Source: a virus
Reading direction: 5' to 3' (one strand)
Length of the DNA stretch: 21,387 bases
IMG/VR virus record: IMGVR_UViG_3300044825_003337
Coordinates: 1-21,387 of that record
The notes under the pieces are model-generated. The model did no database searches. It worked only from the letters and a program-made list of their open reading frames with translations, and was not told where the DNA came from. The position numbers and the translations under genes are program-made. Positions 7,329 to 14,068 of the stretch are shown piece by piece (positions within the stretch are counted from its first letter, which is position 1; each line of letters begins with the position of its first letter).

Positions 7329-9365
7329 ATGCTCTATCGCACCCACACGATCGACCAGCAGCGCGCAGAGAGCCAGGAGAGCGGCGACTACGTCGTCGAG
7401 ATGGCGTTTGCGTCCGAAGAACCGTACGAGCGCTGGTGGGGCGTCGAGATCCTCGACTGTTCCGAGTCCGCCGTGCGGCTGGACCGGCTCAACGATGGCG
7501 CGAGCCTGCTCTACAACCACAACTGGAACGACCTGCGCGGCGTGCACGTCGCCGAGTCTGTGCGCTGCGATCCTGACCGTGTCATGCGCGGCAAGGCCCG
7601 CATCACGTCGGCCACGCAGACCGGCCGCGACACCATCGCCCTGGTCAAGAGCGGCGTGCTGACTAAGACCTCCGTCGGCTACGAGATCCACAAGGTCATT
7701 GAGCAGACCACCGTCAAGGGCAAGACGGTCGAGCGCGAGCTCGATGGCGTTGCTTTCGAGGGAATCCGCACCCGCGCCCACGAAACCGCCCGCGGCGATA
7801 TCGCCGCGTTCCGCCGACTGCTCGACGAACGCTTCGGCGCGTTCGAGCGCGGCTCCGACGATCCGACGATTTACCGCGTCGTCGACTGGGAGCCCATCGA
7901 GAACAGTCTCGTCACCGTCCCCGCCGACGCGTCCGTCGGCGTGGGCCGCACGCACGAACCCCTATCGCAGCAAACGCAGTCCCACCCGCCGCAAGGCACC
8001 TCCACAGGAGTGAAGACCATGACCGACACGGTCACCCCCAACGCCCCGGCGGGCGCAACCGCCGATCAGACCACGTCGCTGTCCGCCGATAACGTCCGCA
8101 AGCTCGAGCGCGCCCGCTGCGAGCAGCTCGCCCGTCTGGGCGAGCAGAACGGCGTCGACGCCGGTGTAATCCGCGGCTGGGTCGAGTCCGGCAAGACCGT
8201 CGACCAGGCCGCCGAAGACGTGATCGGTATTCTCGAAAAGCGCGCCAAGGACAATCAAGTCATCGGCAACCTCGGCATGTCGAAGCGCGAGACCGAGCAG
8301 TACTCGATCCTGCGCGCCATCGGCGCGTCGTTGGACCAGAACTGGAAGAAGGCCGGCCTCGAATTCGCGGCACACGAGGAAATCCAGAAGCGCCTGAACC
8401 GCCCCCCGCAGTCGAACAACGCGTTCTACGTCCCCTTCGACGTGCAGGCCCGCAGCATGGACATGAGCGATGCCGCCATCGAGCGCGAAGTCGCGCGGCG
8501 CGTGGCGCGTGCCACCGGCCGTCGTGACCTCACTGTAGCCAGCGGCAGCGGCGGCGGCTACATGGTCGCCACGACGAACCAGGGCTTCATCGAGCTCTAC
8601 CGCAACGCCACCGTGCTGTTCGCCCTGGGCGCGCGTCGCCTGGGCGGCCTCACCGACAGCATCACCGTGCCTCGCCAGAGCAGCGGCGCCACGGCCTATT
8701 GGCTCTCTACCGAAGCCACGGCCATCACCGAATCCGCGCTGGTGCTCGGCCAGATGGCGCTGTCGCCCAAGAACGTCGGCGCCTACACCGAAATCAGCCG
8801 CCAGCTCACCCTGCAAGCCAATCCCGACATCGAAACGCTGGTCATGACCGACCTGGCGCTGCAGGTGGGCATCGACGTCGATGCCAAGGGCCTGAACGGC
8901 TCCGGCTCGTCGGGACAGCCCACCGGCCTGCTGAACACCTCCGGCATCGGCTCGGTCACCGGCTCCTCGATCGCGCTGGCCGGGATCATCGAGTTCCAGT
9001 CCGACGTGTTCGGCGCCAACGTGAGCCTCGGCAACGCCGGGTATCTCACCACCGGCGCTGTCGCCGGGCTGCTGATGGCCCGGGCCCGGATCTCCAGCAC
9101 CGACTCGCGCGTGCTGTGGGAAGGCGCCCTGGAGCGCGGCGAAATGGTCGGCAAGATGGCCATGGCCTCGAACCAGGTGCCGTCCGCGACGCTGATCTTC
9201 GGCGACTTCTCCGAGATCGTCGTGGCCGAGTGGGGCGTGCTCGAGGTGGACGTCAACCCCTATGCCGGATTCACCGCCGGCATCGTGGGGGTGCGCGCCA
9301 TGGCGAGCGTCGACGTGGGTGTGCGCCACCCCGGCGCGTTCTCCGTCGCCACCTCGGTGTCCTGA
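7329..9365 (+). CDS. Prohead protease fused to HK97-type major capsid protein
   Basis: 678 aa in one uninterrupted frame, starting at the ATG five bases after the portal stop (GAGG at 7317-7320). Residues 1-200 are a prohead serine protease of the U35/S78 type: H64 in LLYNHNW and S115 in LTKTSVGYE are the probable catalytic His and Ser. Residues 200-235 are a Gln/Pro/Thr linker. Residues about 235-400 are a charged helical delta (scaffold) region, and about 400-678 are the HK97 capsid fold (GGGYMVATTNQGFIELYRNA, then SGQPTGLLNT and GYLTTGA). The mature shell part, about 278 aa, is close to HK97's 282. Many phages encode protease and capsid separately. An internal in-frame start at 8019 with a strong ribosome site could give free capsid protein of 448 aa. 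Confidence 0.9.
   Translation: MLYRTHTIDQQRAESQESGDYVVEMAFASEEPYERWWGVEILDCSESAVRLDRLNDGASLLYNHNWNDLRGVHVAESVRCDPDRVMRGKARITSATQTGRDTIALVKSGVLTKTSVGYEIHKVIEQTTVKGKTVERELDGVAFEGIRTRAHETARGDIAAFRRLLDERFGAFERGSDDPTIYRVVDWEPIENSLVTVPADASVGVGRTHEPLSQQTQSHPPQGTSTGVKTMTDTVTPNAPAGATADQTTSLSADNVRKLERARCEQLARLGEQNGVDAGVIRGWVESGKTVDQAAEDVIGILEKRAKDNQVIGNLGMSKRETEQYSILRAIGASLDQNWKKAGLEFAAHEEIQKRLNRPPQSNNAFYVPFDVQARSMDMSDAAIEREVARRVARATGRRDLTVASGSGGGYMVATTNQGFIELYRNATVLFALGARRLGGLTDSITVPRQSSGATAYWLSTEATAITESALVLGQMALSPKNVGAYTEISRQLTLQANPDIETLVMTDLALQVGIDVDAKGLNGSGSSGQPTGLLNTSGIGSVTGSSIALAGIIEFQSDVFGANVSLGNAGYLTTGAVAGLLMARARISSTDSRVLWEGALERGEMVGKMAMASNQVPSATLIFGDFSEIVVAEWGVLEVDVNPYAGFTAGIVGVRAMASVDVGVRHPGAFSVATSVS
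8006..8021 (+). promoter_or_regulatory. Internal in-frame ribosome binding site and ATG for the capsid protein
   Basis: AGGAG at 8006-8010 lies eight bases before an ATG at 8019, which is codon 231 of the fused protease-capsid frame and sits exactly in the linker between the two domains. Translation from here would give a 448-aa capsid precursor (8019-9365) with its own delta region. No stop separates it from the upstream protease. This resembles lambda C/Nu3, where a second product starts inside the protease frame. Confidence 0.6.
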
Positions 9366-9375
9366 TCTTCCTCAT

Positions 9376-9403
9376 CCGGACGCGGCAATGGGTCCGCGTC
9401 CGG
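9376..9403 (+). terminator. Perfect GC-rich hairpin after the capsid gene
   Basis: CCGGACGCGG (9376-9385) and CCGCGTCCGG (9394-9403) form a perfect ten-base-pair stem with an eight-base loop, ten bases after the capsid stop and 26 bases before the next start. No U-tract follows (CAACCCCTC), so it is not a classic intrinsic terminator. It is more likely a partial terminator or an RNA-stabilising or processing hairpin that keeps capsid mRNA above that of the genes downstream. The hairpin is seen directly; the role is inference. Confidence 0.6.
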
Positions 9404-9429
9404 CAACCCCTCACATAGGAGTCATCGAC

Positions 9430-9681
9430 ATGTTGACCGGACCCAACGTTGCCCTTGCCAACCGAGAAGTGACGGCCGAAGTGCTGCGCCCCTTCTGGTT
9501 TCGCCGCGACGACAAGATGGTGGAAGTCAAGCCCGGCGAAACCATCAAGTGCCCGCTTTGGCTCGCCAACCAGCTCGCCAAGCACGCCCAGCCGAAGATC
9601 GGCCCGGTGGGCACGCATGCCCGACTGCGCGCGGAGGCGGACGCCGCCGCGAAGGAAGCCGCCAGCAAGAAGGCCGCGTAA
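9430..9681 (+). CDS. Small hypothetical head-region protein
   Basis: 83 aa. The ATG at 9430 has a clear AGGAG at 9417-9421. The first 50 residues look like a small beta fold (REVTAEVLRPFWFRRDDKMV, EVKPGETIKCPLWLANQLAK) in which a charged surface strand, a VxPGE turn and a W/L-rich helix follow one another. The last 25 residues are an Ala/Lys-rich helix (ADAAAKEAASKKAA). The place straight after the capsid gene is that of decoration or head-completion proteins (lambda FI region), and small genes with a VxPGE turn are common there in phages. I cannot assign a function. The long spacer upstream, with its hairpin, separates it from the capsid gene. Confidence 0.6.
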   Translation: MLTGPNVALANREVTAEVLRPFWFRRDDKMVEVKPGETIKCPLWLANQLAKHAQPKIGPVGTHARLRAEADAAAKEAASKKAA

Positions 9682-9712
9682 GCGGGCGCCGATCACCTCA
9701 CGAGCACACGAC

Positions 9713-9961
9713 ATGAACCACAGCAAGCAGATCGAGATCCTCAAGCCCACGCGCTTTTCCGGCGAGGAAGTACAGGTCGGGACGGTGATGACCGTCGGCA
9801 CGGCCATGGCCGTGGATCTCGTGGCGCGCGAGCGGGCCCGCATCGTTGAACCGGCAGCGGCAGCCGATGCGGCCGTCCCCGAGTCGGAAGTCGTCGTCGA
9901 GCTGGAGACGGATCCGGCGTCGACGAGCGAGACGGACCCCGGCGATCCCGCTGCCCCCTGA
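9713..9961 (+). CDS. Small hypothetical head-region protein
   Basis: 82 aa from the ATG at 9713. An in-frame ATG further upstream at 9617 would run through the previous gene and gives an Arg/Pro-rich peptide that looks like out-of-frame sequence, so the later start is preferred, although its ribosome site is weak. Residues 4-45 (KQIEILKPTRFSGEEVQVGT, then LVARERARIVEP) read as a small fold with a basic strand, a Gly turn and a terminal helix. The rest is acidic and Ala/Pro/Thr-rich, likely disordered. Residues 6-46 align without gaps with the start of the hydrolase gene at 10388. It is probably virion- or assembly-related by position; no function is shown. Confidence 0.55.
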   Translation: MNHSKQIEILKPTRFSGEEVQVGTVMTVGTAMAVDLVARERARIVEPAAAADAAVPESEVVVELETDPASTSETDPGDPAAP

Positions 9962-10003
9962 CATCCACCCCAACGCGGCCGCGCGCCGCAGCAGGAGAAC
10001 GAC

Positions 10004-10375
10004 ATGCTAGGCAACGAAGCGCAGGCCTGCGAACAGGTCAAGGTCATCAACACCGTGAGCGCGGCCAACACGGCAGCCGCCACGTCGGGATGGATCGACG
10101 TGCGCAAGTACGAGGGCGATCTGCTGTTCCTGCAACACATCGGCGCCGTCACCGGGTCCATCACCGGAAAGATTCAGGACGCCGACGATTCCAGCGGCAC
10201 GAACAGCGCGGACGTCACGGGCGCGACGGCCACCGCCGTCTCCAGCGCCAACGACGCGCAGAAGATCGTGGTCCCCGCGAGCTCGGTGCGCGGCTGGGTG
10301 CGCTACGTCGGCACCATCGTCACCGGTCCTGCCCTCACGTCGGTGCAGCTGCTCGCCCGGCCGAAGTACGTGTAA
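10004..10375 (+). CDS. Putative capsid-associated structural protein
   Basis: 123 aa, with AGGAG at 9993-9997 six bases before the ATG. The sequence is a beta-rich Thr/Ala/Ser pattern: TAAATSGWIDVRKYEGDLLF, GSITGKIQDADDSSG, DVTGATATAV, then RGWVRYVGTIVTGPA and a terminal VQLLARPKYV. I know this pattern from small phage proteins that follow the capsid gene, where Y/WxG, KIQDSxD and RYVxTxxG are conserved. They are thought to be head decoration or other structural proteins. Position and pattern agree, but the exact role is not established. No membrane segment or signal peptide is present. Confidence 0.65.
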   Translation: MLGNEAQACEQVKVINTVSAANTAAATSGWIDVRKYEGDLLFLQHIGAVTGSITGKIQDADDSSGTNSADVTGATATAVSSANDAQKIVVPASSVRGWVRYVGTIVTGPALTSVQLLARPKYV

Positions 10376-10387
10376 AGGGAGGGCGCC

Positions 10388-12025
10388 GTGACTATTCGAC
10401 TGACCAACGCGATCAAGCTGGACGGAACGGATCGTGCTGTTGGAAGTACGCACGCATTCGGTCGCGAGAGAGAAGAGCGTCTTCTGGCGGAGGGTGTTGC
10501 GCAGCGTGTTCAGCACGAGCTGCGCGGTGTCAAGCCGAATGCACGAGCGCGCAATACGTTCGTGCTGTTCGGCGATTCCATCACCGAGATGCACAAGGGG
10601 TTCACGACGCTCACTGTGCCGTCAGAAATCAGTCGATCCGGCGCCGTTGCCACCATCGCGCGCGGAACAGTGGTAGGCCTGAGTCCAAGACAACCGATCC
10701 GTGTGTACAAGACCCGCGCAAAGGGTTGGGCGGGTACCAAGCAACTGGAGAACATGCAGTCAGGATCCGCCGAGTTCTATTTCAATGATCTCGGAGTCGA
10801 TCCTGAGCCCACTCCGTACGAGCCGCACACTCAAGCGGCCTTCTTCGTACCTCAATGGAACACTGACCGAGGATGGTTTTGGTGGGCCAATGCGATGAGC
10901 GGGTGGCGCGCAGAAGTGCTGAACGTCAGTGGCGTCGGTGGCGACCGGTCGTACAACCTGCTGCAAAGAATTGCTGACATCGAGATGGGCGTTCTGCCAT
11001 ACGAGCCGGCGTACTGCACAGTGATGATCGGAGTGAATGACCTCAATGGCGATCTGACGTCCGCGCAGGTCATTGCTAATCTCGAGCAGATCTACCGAAT
11101 CCTGTTGGACGCCAATATCGGCGTCGTCGCCATGACGGTGTTGCCGGTGACGACTGGGCACTTCAAGGCGGGCAACGAGACGCACTCGCAGGCCATCATG
11201 GCCGTCAATGAGTGGATTCGCCGGACGGCGACGCGCACTCCTGGGATGTATTTGTGCGACTCGTGCGCTGCAGTCGTTGACCCCACTGCGGCAACGTTCA
11301 CGACGCTGTCGGGAATGCTGGCGTCCGACGGCATTCACCTGACGGCAAAAGGTGCGCGAGCAGTGGGCGCGGAACTGGCGAAGCAGCTGCAATGGATTTG
11401 CCCGCCCAACGGATCCTTGGTTTCCTCGAATCGGGACTCCTATGGAGCGTCAAGCACGAATTCGCAGCGGATCGACAACCCACTATTCACGGGTTCGGGG
11501 GGCAGCGCGGGAACCGGCATGAGCGGGACAATCGCCGCCTCCTGGCAGGTCGAGCGGCTGGGCGGTACGCCAACAGGCGTGTGTTCGGTTGTCGCACGTA
11601 CCGTTGTTGATGATGGCGATGCCATTGGAAACAACCAGCGCGTGGTCATCACCGCCGGCGCAAACAACGATCTGGTTGCGGTGCGTCAGAGCACTAATCT
11701 GATCTCTCGCGTAAGCGAGGGGGATCTGGTGGTGTTCCAGTGCGCGGTAAAGCTGTCGTCATGCTCCAACGTCAAGAGCCTGCGAGTACTGGTGCAGGCA
11801 AGCGACGGAAGCTTGTTCCCCGCCGGAGAAGCTCTAAAGAACAGCGACACCACGTTCGATCAAGCGGACTTCGCCGGCGTGTTCAAGACACCCCCGTTCC
11901 GGATCCCGCCGGGAATGACGTCAATGACGCCTCGGGTGTATGTGACGTTTTCGGGATCTGGCGGTGCAACGTTGGACGTGGGTCGGGCGTCGCTCATCAA
12001 AGCGGACTGGCGCGAAATCTACTGA
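10388..12025 (+). CDS. SGNH/GDSL-family hydrolase with head-protein-like N terminus
   Basis: 545 aa. Residues 55-325 are an SGNH hydrolase: block I FGDSIT with nucleophile S64, block II Gly at about 182 (NVSGVGGD), block III N217 in MIGVNDLN, and block V D314/H317 in SDGIHLTAKG. All four catalytic positions are present, so esterase or deacetylase activity on a sugar or lipid ester is likely. Residues 1-45 resemble the small protein encoded at 9713. Residues about 340-545 are a beta-rich domain, possibly carbohydrate-binding. The start is a GTG at 10388 preceded by GGGAGGG. G+C is lower than in neighbours (34/60 in the line from 10981 against 43/60 at 13201), which suggests a later gain. Acting on acetylated host surface polysaccharide is inference. 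Confidence 0.85.
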   Translation: MTIRLTNAIKLDGTDRAVGSTHAFGREREERLLAEGVAQRVQHELRGVKPNARARNTFVLFGDSITEMHKGFTTLTVPSEISRSGAVATIARGTVVGLSPRQPIRVYKTRAKGWAGTKQLENMQSGSAEFYFNDLGVDPEPTPYEPHTQAAFFVPQWNTDRGWFWWANAMSGWRAEVLNVSGVGGDRSYNLLQRIADIEMGVLPYEPAYCTVMIGVNDLNGDLTSAQVIANLEQIYRILLDANIGVVAMTVLPVTTGHFKAGNETHSQAIMAVNEWIRRTATRTPGMYLCDSCAAVVDPTAATFTTLSGMLASDGIHLTAKGARAVGAELAKQLQWICPPNGSLVSSNRDSYGASSTNSQRIDNPLFTGSGGSAGTGMSGTIAASWQVERLGGTPTGVCSVVARTVVDDGDAIGNNQRVVITAGANNDLVAVRQSTNLISRVSEGDLVVFQCAVKLSSCSNVKSLRVLVQASDGSLFPAGEALKNSDTTFDQADFAGVFKTPPFRIPPGMTSMTPRVYVTFSGSGGATLDVGRASLIKADWREIY

Positions 12026-12028
12026 GAC

Positions 12029-12313
12029 ATGATCCCCGCCGCCGACCTCGAGATCATGTACGACACCGTCAACGGCTTCGCGGTGCAGGCCACCGTCGGC
12101 GCCGAGACCAAGCCGGTCCACTTCCGGCAGGGCGATGCCGACGTGCTCGGGGATCGGCTCGTGCGGGAGTACACCCTGCGGTTCCGTGCCACGGACTTCA
12201 CCACCTTGGCGCGGGGCGACACCGTCACCGTCAATGCGATCGCCTACAAGGTCCTGGAGATCCGGCTGCTGGACTCCGGCGACGAGAAGGTCGCGAGGAT
12301 CTCGAAGACATGA
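12029..12313 (+). CDS. Head-tail joining protein, gpFII-like
   Basis: 94 aa. It begins MIPAADLEIMYDTVNGFAVQ, has a mid-protein RLVREYTLRFRATDFTTLAR and ends in a beta segment (GDTVTVNAIAYKVLEIRLLD). This is the small beta-barrel pattern of lambda gpFII, where a G-D-x-V/I followed by a Y-x-V-x-x-I is characteristic. gpFII is the stopper that seals the filled head and offers the tail-binding surface (117 aa in lambda). The order, head genes then this then a tail terminator, is the lambda order FII then U. It starts three bases after the hydrolase stop and overlaps the next gene by four bases. Confidence 0.75.
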   Translation: MIPAADLEIMYDTVNGFAVQATVGAETKPVHFRQGDADVLGDRLVREYTLRFRATDFTTLARGDTVTVNAIAYKVLEIRLLDSGDEKVARISKT

Positions 12314-12753
12314 GCAGCCTCGCCGAACAGATCGCCGAGGTCGTGCGGGTGGCCCTGCACAACACCATCCCGGCCGTTGGAACGCGCGTATACCGCGCCC
12401 GGCAGGACGCCATCGACCGGACGGAGTGCCCGGCGATCGTGATCGAGTCCGGCAACGAAAACACCGACAACGCCGAGGCCGATGGCGAGGTCGAGGCCAA
12501 CGTCCTGTCGCTGTCCGTCGCCATCCACGTGGCACCCGGGACCGGCACCGTGTGGGAAACCGCGGCGGACGAGCTTGTGGTGGCCGCGCACGCCCTCATC
12601 CGCGCCGCCACCTACCCCGGCATGTCCGGCCCGCCGCTGCGGCAGGGACGCACCTGGGAGGCGGCCAGCGGCGACGGCTCGCCGGGCATCTGCGTCCTCA
12701 CGTACCGGTTCGATTACTGGAACAACGCGACCGATCTGTCCACATCCGCATAG
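12310..12753 (+). CDS. Tail terminator protein, gpU-like
   Basis: 147 aa from the ATG in an ATGA overlap. The N-terminal helix (LAEQIAEVVRVALHNTIP), then VYRARQDAIDRTECPAIVIE, the strand LSLSVAIHVAPG, a helix AADELVVAAHALIR and the end ICVLTYRFDYWN are typical of the gpU family, in which R-x-x-A-x-x-x-x-E-x-P-A-I is conserved. The terminator caps the tail tube at its fixed length and gives the head-joining face. No separate gpZ-like gene is seen between this and the gpFII-like gene. A gpZ assignment is possible but fits less well. Confidence 0.75.
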   Translation: MSSLAEQIAEVVRVALHNTIPAVGTRVYRARQDAIDRTECPAIVIESGNENTDNAEADGEVEANVLSLSVAIHVAPGTGTVWETAADELVVAAHALIRAATYPGMSGPPLRQGRTWEAASGDGSPGICVLTYRFDYWNNATDLSTSA

Positions 12754-12765
12754 GAGCGCATCACC

Positions 12766-13416
12766 ATGGCAATCACCAAGACCACCGGCCTGCAGATCGC
12801 GATCGCGACCGGGTACGGTGCCAGCAAGAACATGACCGCGGTCAGCAACGCCTCCGAGGGCGTCGCCACCCTGGAATCGTCGCACGGCGTCGCCGTCAAC
12901 GACATTATCGAGCTCACCAGCGGCTGGAAGTACATCGACGGCCGCCTGGTGCGCGCCAAGGCCGTCGCCACCAACGACGTGACCCTGGAAGGGGTCGACA
13001 CCCAGAGCACGACGTTCTTCCCGGCTCTCGAAGGTGTGGGCACTGTGCGTGAAGTGTCCGGCTGGCAGCGGATCACCGGCATCGTAGCCGGCTCGTTCCA
13101 GCCCAGCGGCGGGGGATTCGGCGACATCCCGGCGACCGAGTCCGACGACGTGCGCGAGAAGGTCGTGCCCGGCCTGGCGCGGGCCGTGTCGCTCGACTTC
13201 AAGTTCCACTATCCGCCCGCCGCTGCGTGGCGGACCTATGTCGAGGCGGCCGCCCGCACCGGTGCGGCCACGGCCTACCGGATCTCCATCGGCTCCATCC
13301 GGATCTACGGCAACGGCTACTGGGCGTTCAACAACGAGCCCGCCGACGAGAACGGAAAAATGGTCGGCTCGATCCGCATCGCCACCGTCGCCGACTCCAC
13401 GTACTACGCCTCATGA
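12766..13416 (+). CDS. Major tail tube protein
   Basis: 216 aa, with AGGAG at 12752-12756 overlapping the previous stop TAG. The opening (TKTTGLQIAIATGYGASKNM), a repeated short beta rhythm (ASEGVATLESSHGVAVNDII, ELTSGWKYIDGRLVRAKAV) and the later DVREKVVPGL and SIRIYGNGYWAFNNEP segments match the tube proteins that stack as hexamers to form the siphovirus tail. The place, terminator before and chaperone after, is that of lambda gpV (246 aa). No C-terminal Ig domain of the lambda gpV kind is evident. It is probably the most abundant tail protein. Confidence 0.85.
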   Translation: MAITKTTGLQIAIATGYGASKNMTAVSNASEGVATLESSHGVAVNDIIELTSGWKYIDGRLVRAKAVATNDVTLEGVDTQSTTFFPALEGVGTVREVSGWQRITGIVAGSFQPSGGGFGDIPATESDDVREKVVPGLARAVSLDFKFHYPPAAAWRTYVEAAARTGAATAYRISIGSIRIYGNGYWAFNNEPADENGKMVGSIRIATVADSTYYAS

Positions 13417-13856
13417 TCGACGACTCCGGCTTCGACATTCAGGACCTCAAGCGCCGCGCCGAGGCGGTGCGCGAGTTCGTCCACAAGATCCCCGAGGCGG
13501 GGGTGGCGTTAACCGTGCGGTTTCCCTCGCGCTTCGAGCGCATGGCGATCGACTACCGGCACGAGAAAGACGTCGCCGGCCTGGTGCGGGAGGTCGTGCG
13601 CATGAGCATCCAGGGCTGGCAGGGGGTTCGCGTCAGTCACGCCCTGCCGGAGTGGAAACAGGACGACACCGAGCTGCCGTTCGGGCCCGACACGCTCGAT
13701 CTGCTGCTCGATCAACAGACCGACTGGCTGCTCGATATCTGGAAGGACATCGACACCCGCACCAAGGAGCGCAACGCGCGGATCGAGGCCGCCCTAAAAA
13801 ACTTCGCGAGCGGGTCCGGCATGAACGACGCCGCGCCCGCCTCTCCGGTGCACTGA
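13413..13856 (+). CDS. Tail assembly chaperone, gpG-like
   Basis: 147 aa from the ATG in an ATGA overlap with the tube gene. The N terminus (DDSGFDIQDLKRRAEAVREF), a beta-strand VALTVRFPSRFERMAI, and the helical LDLLLDQQTDWLLDIWKDID are in line with small chaperones that sit between tube and tape measure genes. These chaperones coat the tape measure during tail assembly and are absent from the finished virion. The gene contains a heptamer A_AAA_AAC at 13796-13802, where part of the ribosomes should shift to -1 and make the longer GT protein. Unshifted, the last 17 residues (FASGSGMNDAAPASPVH) are added after the slip site. Confidence 0.85.
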   Translation: MIDDSGFDIQDLKRRAEAVREFVHKIPEAGVALTVRFPSRFERMAIDYRHEKDVAGLVREVVRMSIQGWQGVRVSHALPEWKQDDTELPFGPDTLDLLLDQQTDWLLDIWKDIDTRTKERNARIEAALKNFASGSGMNDAAPASPVH

Positions 13857-14068
13857 AGACCACCGGCTTCGGTGCGCTGCTGGAGGAGGAAGCGCCCGAG
13901 CTGGACAGCGAGAACCTGCAGGCGATCGCGCTGTGGAACCTGCTCGGCGGGTACCACCTGGAGCGGTTGCCGTATCTGAGCGGGCTGGTGCGGGTGCAGG
14001 ACTGGGAAGACATGCTCGAACGCTTGCGAGCCATCGACGGCGCGCAGAACGAACCGATGGAGAGCTGA
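13413..14068 (+). CDS. Tail assembly chaperone fusion gpGT by -1 frameshift
   Basis: The slip at 13796-13802 moves the ribosome from the G frame to the -1 frame, read from 13802 to 14068. The product would be 218 aa: the first 130 residues of G plus 88 residues of T (ALKTTGFGALLEEEAPELD, then LQAIALWNLLGGYHLERLPY). The T part has no start codon or ribosome site of its own at its beginning, and its stop abuts the GTG of the tape measure gene. In lambda the same arrangement makes a few percent gpGT, and the T part recruits tube protein. The shift efficiency cannot be read from sequence. Confidence 0.88.
13796..13802 (+). promoter_or_regulatory. Programmed -1 frameshift slippery site A_AAA_AAC
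   Basis: In the G frame the codons are CTA AAA AAC, so the heptamer A-AAA-AAC has the ideal X-XXY-YYZ form for a -1 slip of both tRNAs. A GAGG at 13785-13788, seven bases upstream, could act as a stimulating Shine-Dalgarno-like element. Downstream, GCGGG (13810-13814) can pair with CCCGC (13836-13840), a weak candidate stimulatory stem. Confidence 0.88.

Noticed and set aside
5698-7329. A long minus-strand open frame opposite the portal gene
   Set aside because: Same cause. The plus-strand frame encodes an unmistakable lambda-family portal protein.
9376-9403. Hairpin as a standard Rho-independent terminator
   Set aside because: No run of T follows the stem, and the genes downstream are needed for the same virion, so full termination is unlikely.
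13857-14068. The T frame as an independent gene or a broken gene from a frameshift mutation
   Set aside because: The overlap with G contains a textbook -1 slip site, and the same G/T arrangement is known in lambda, so programmed frameshifting explains it better.
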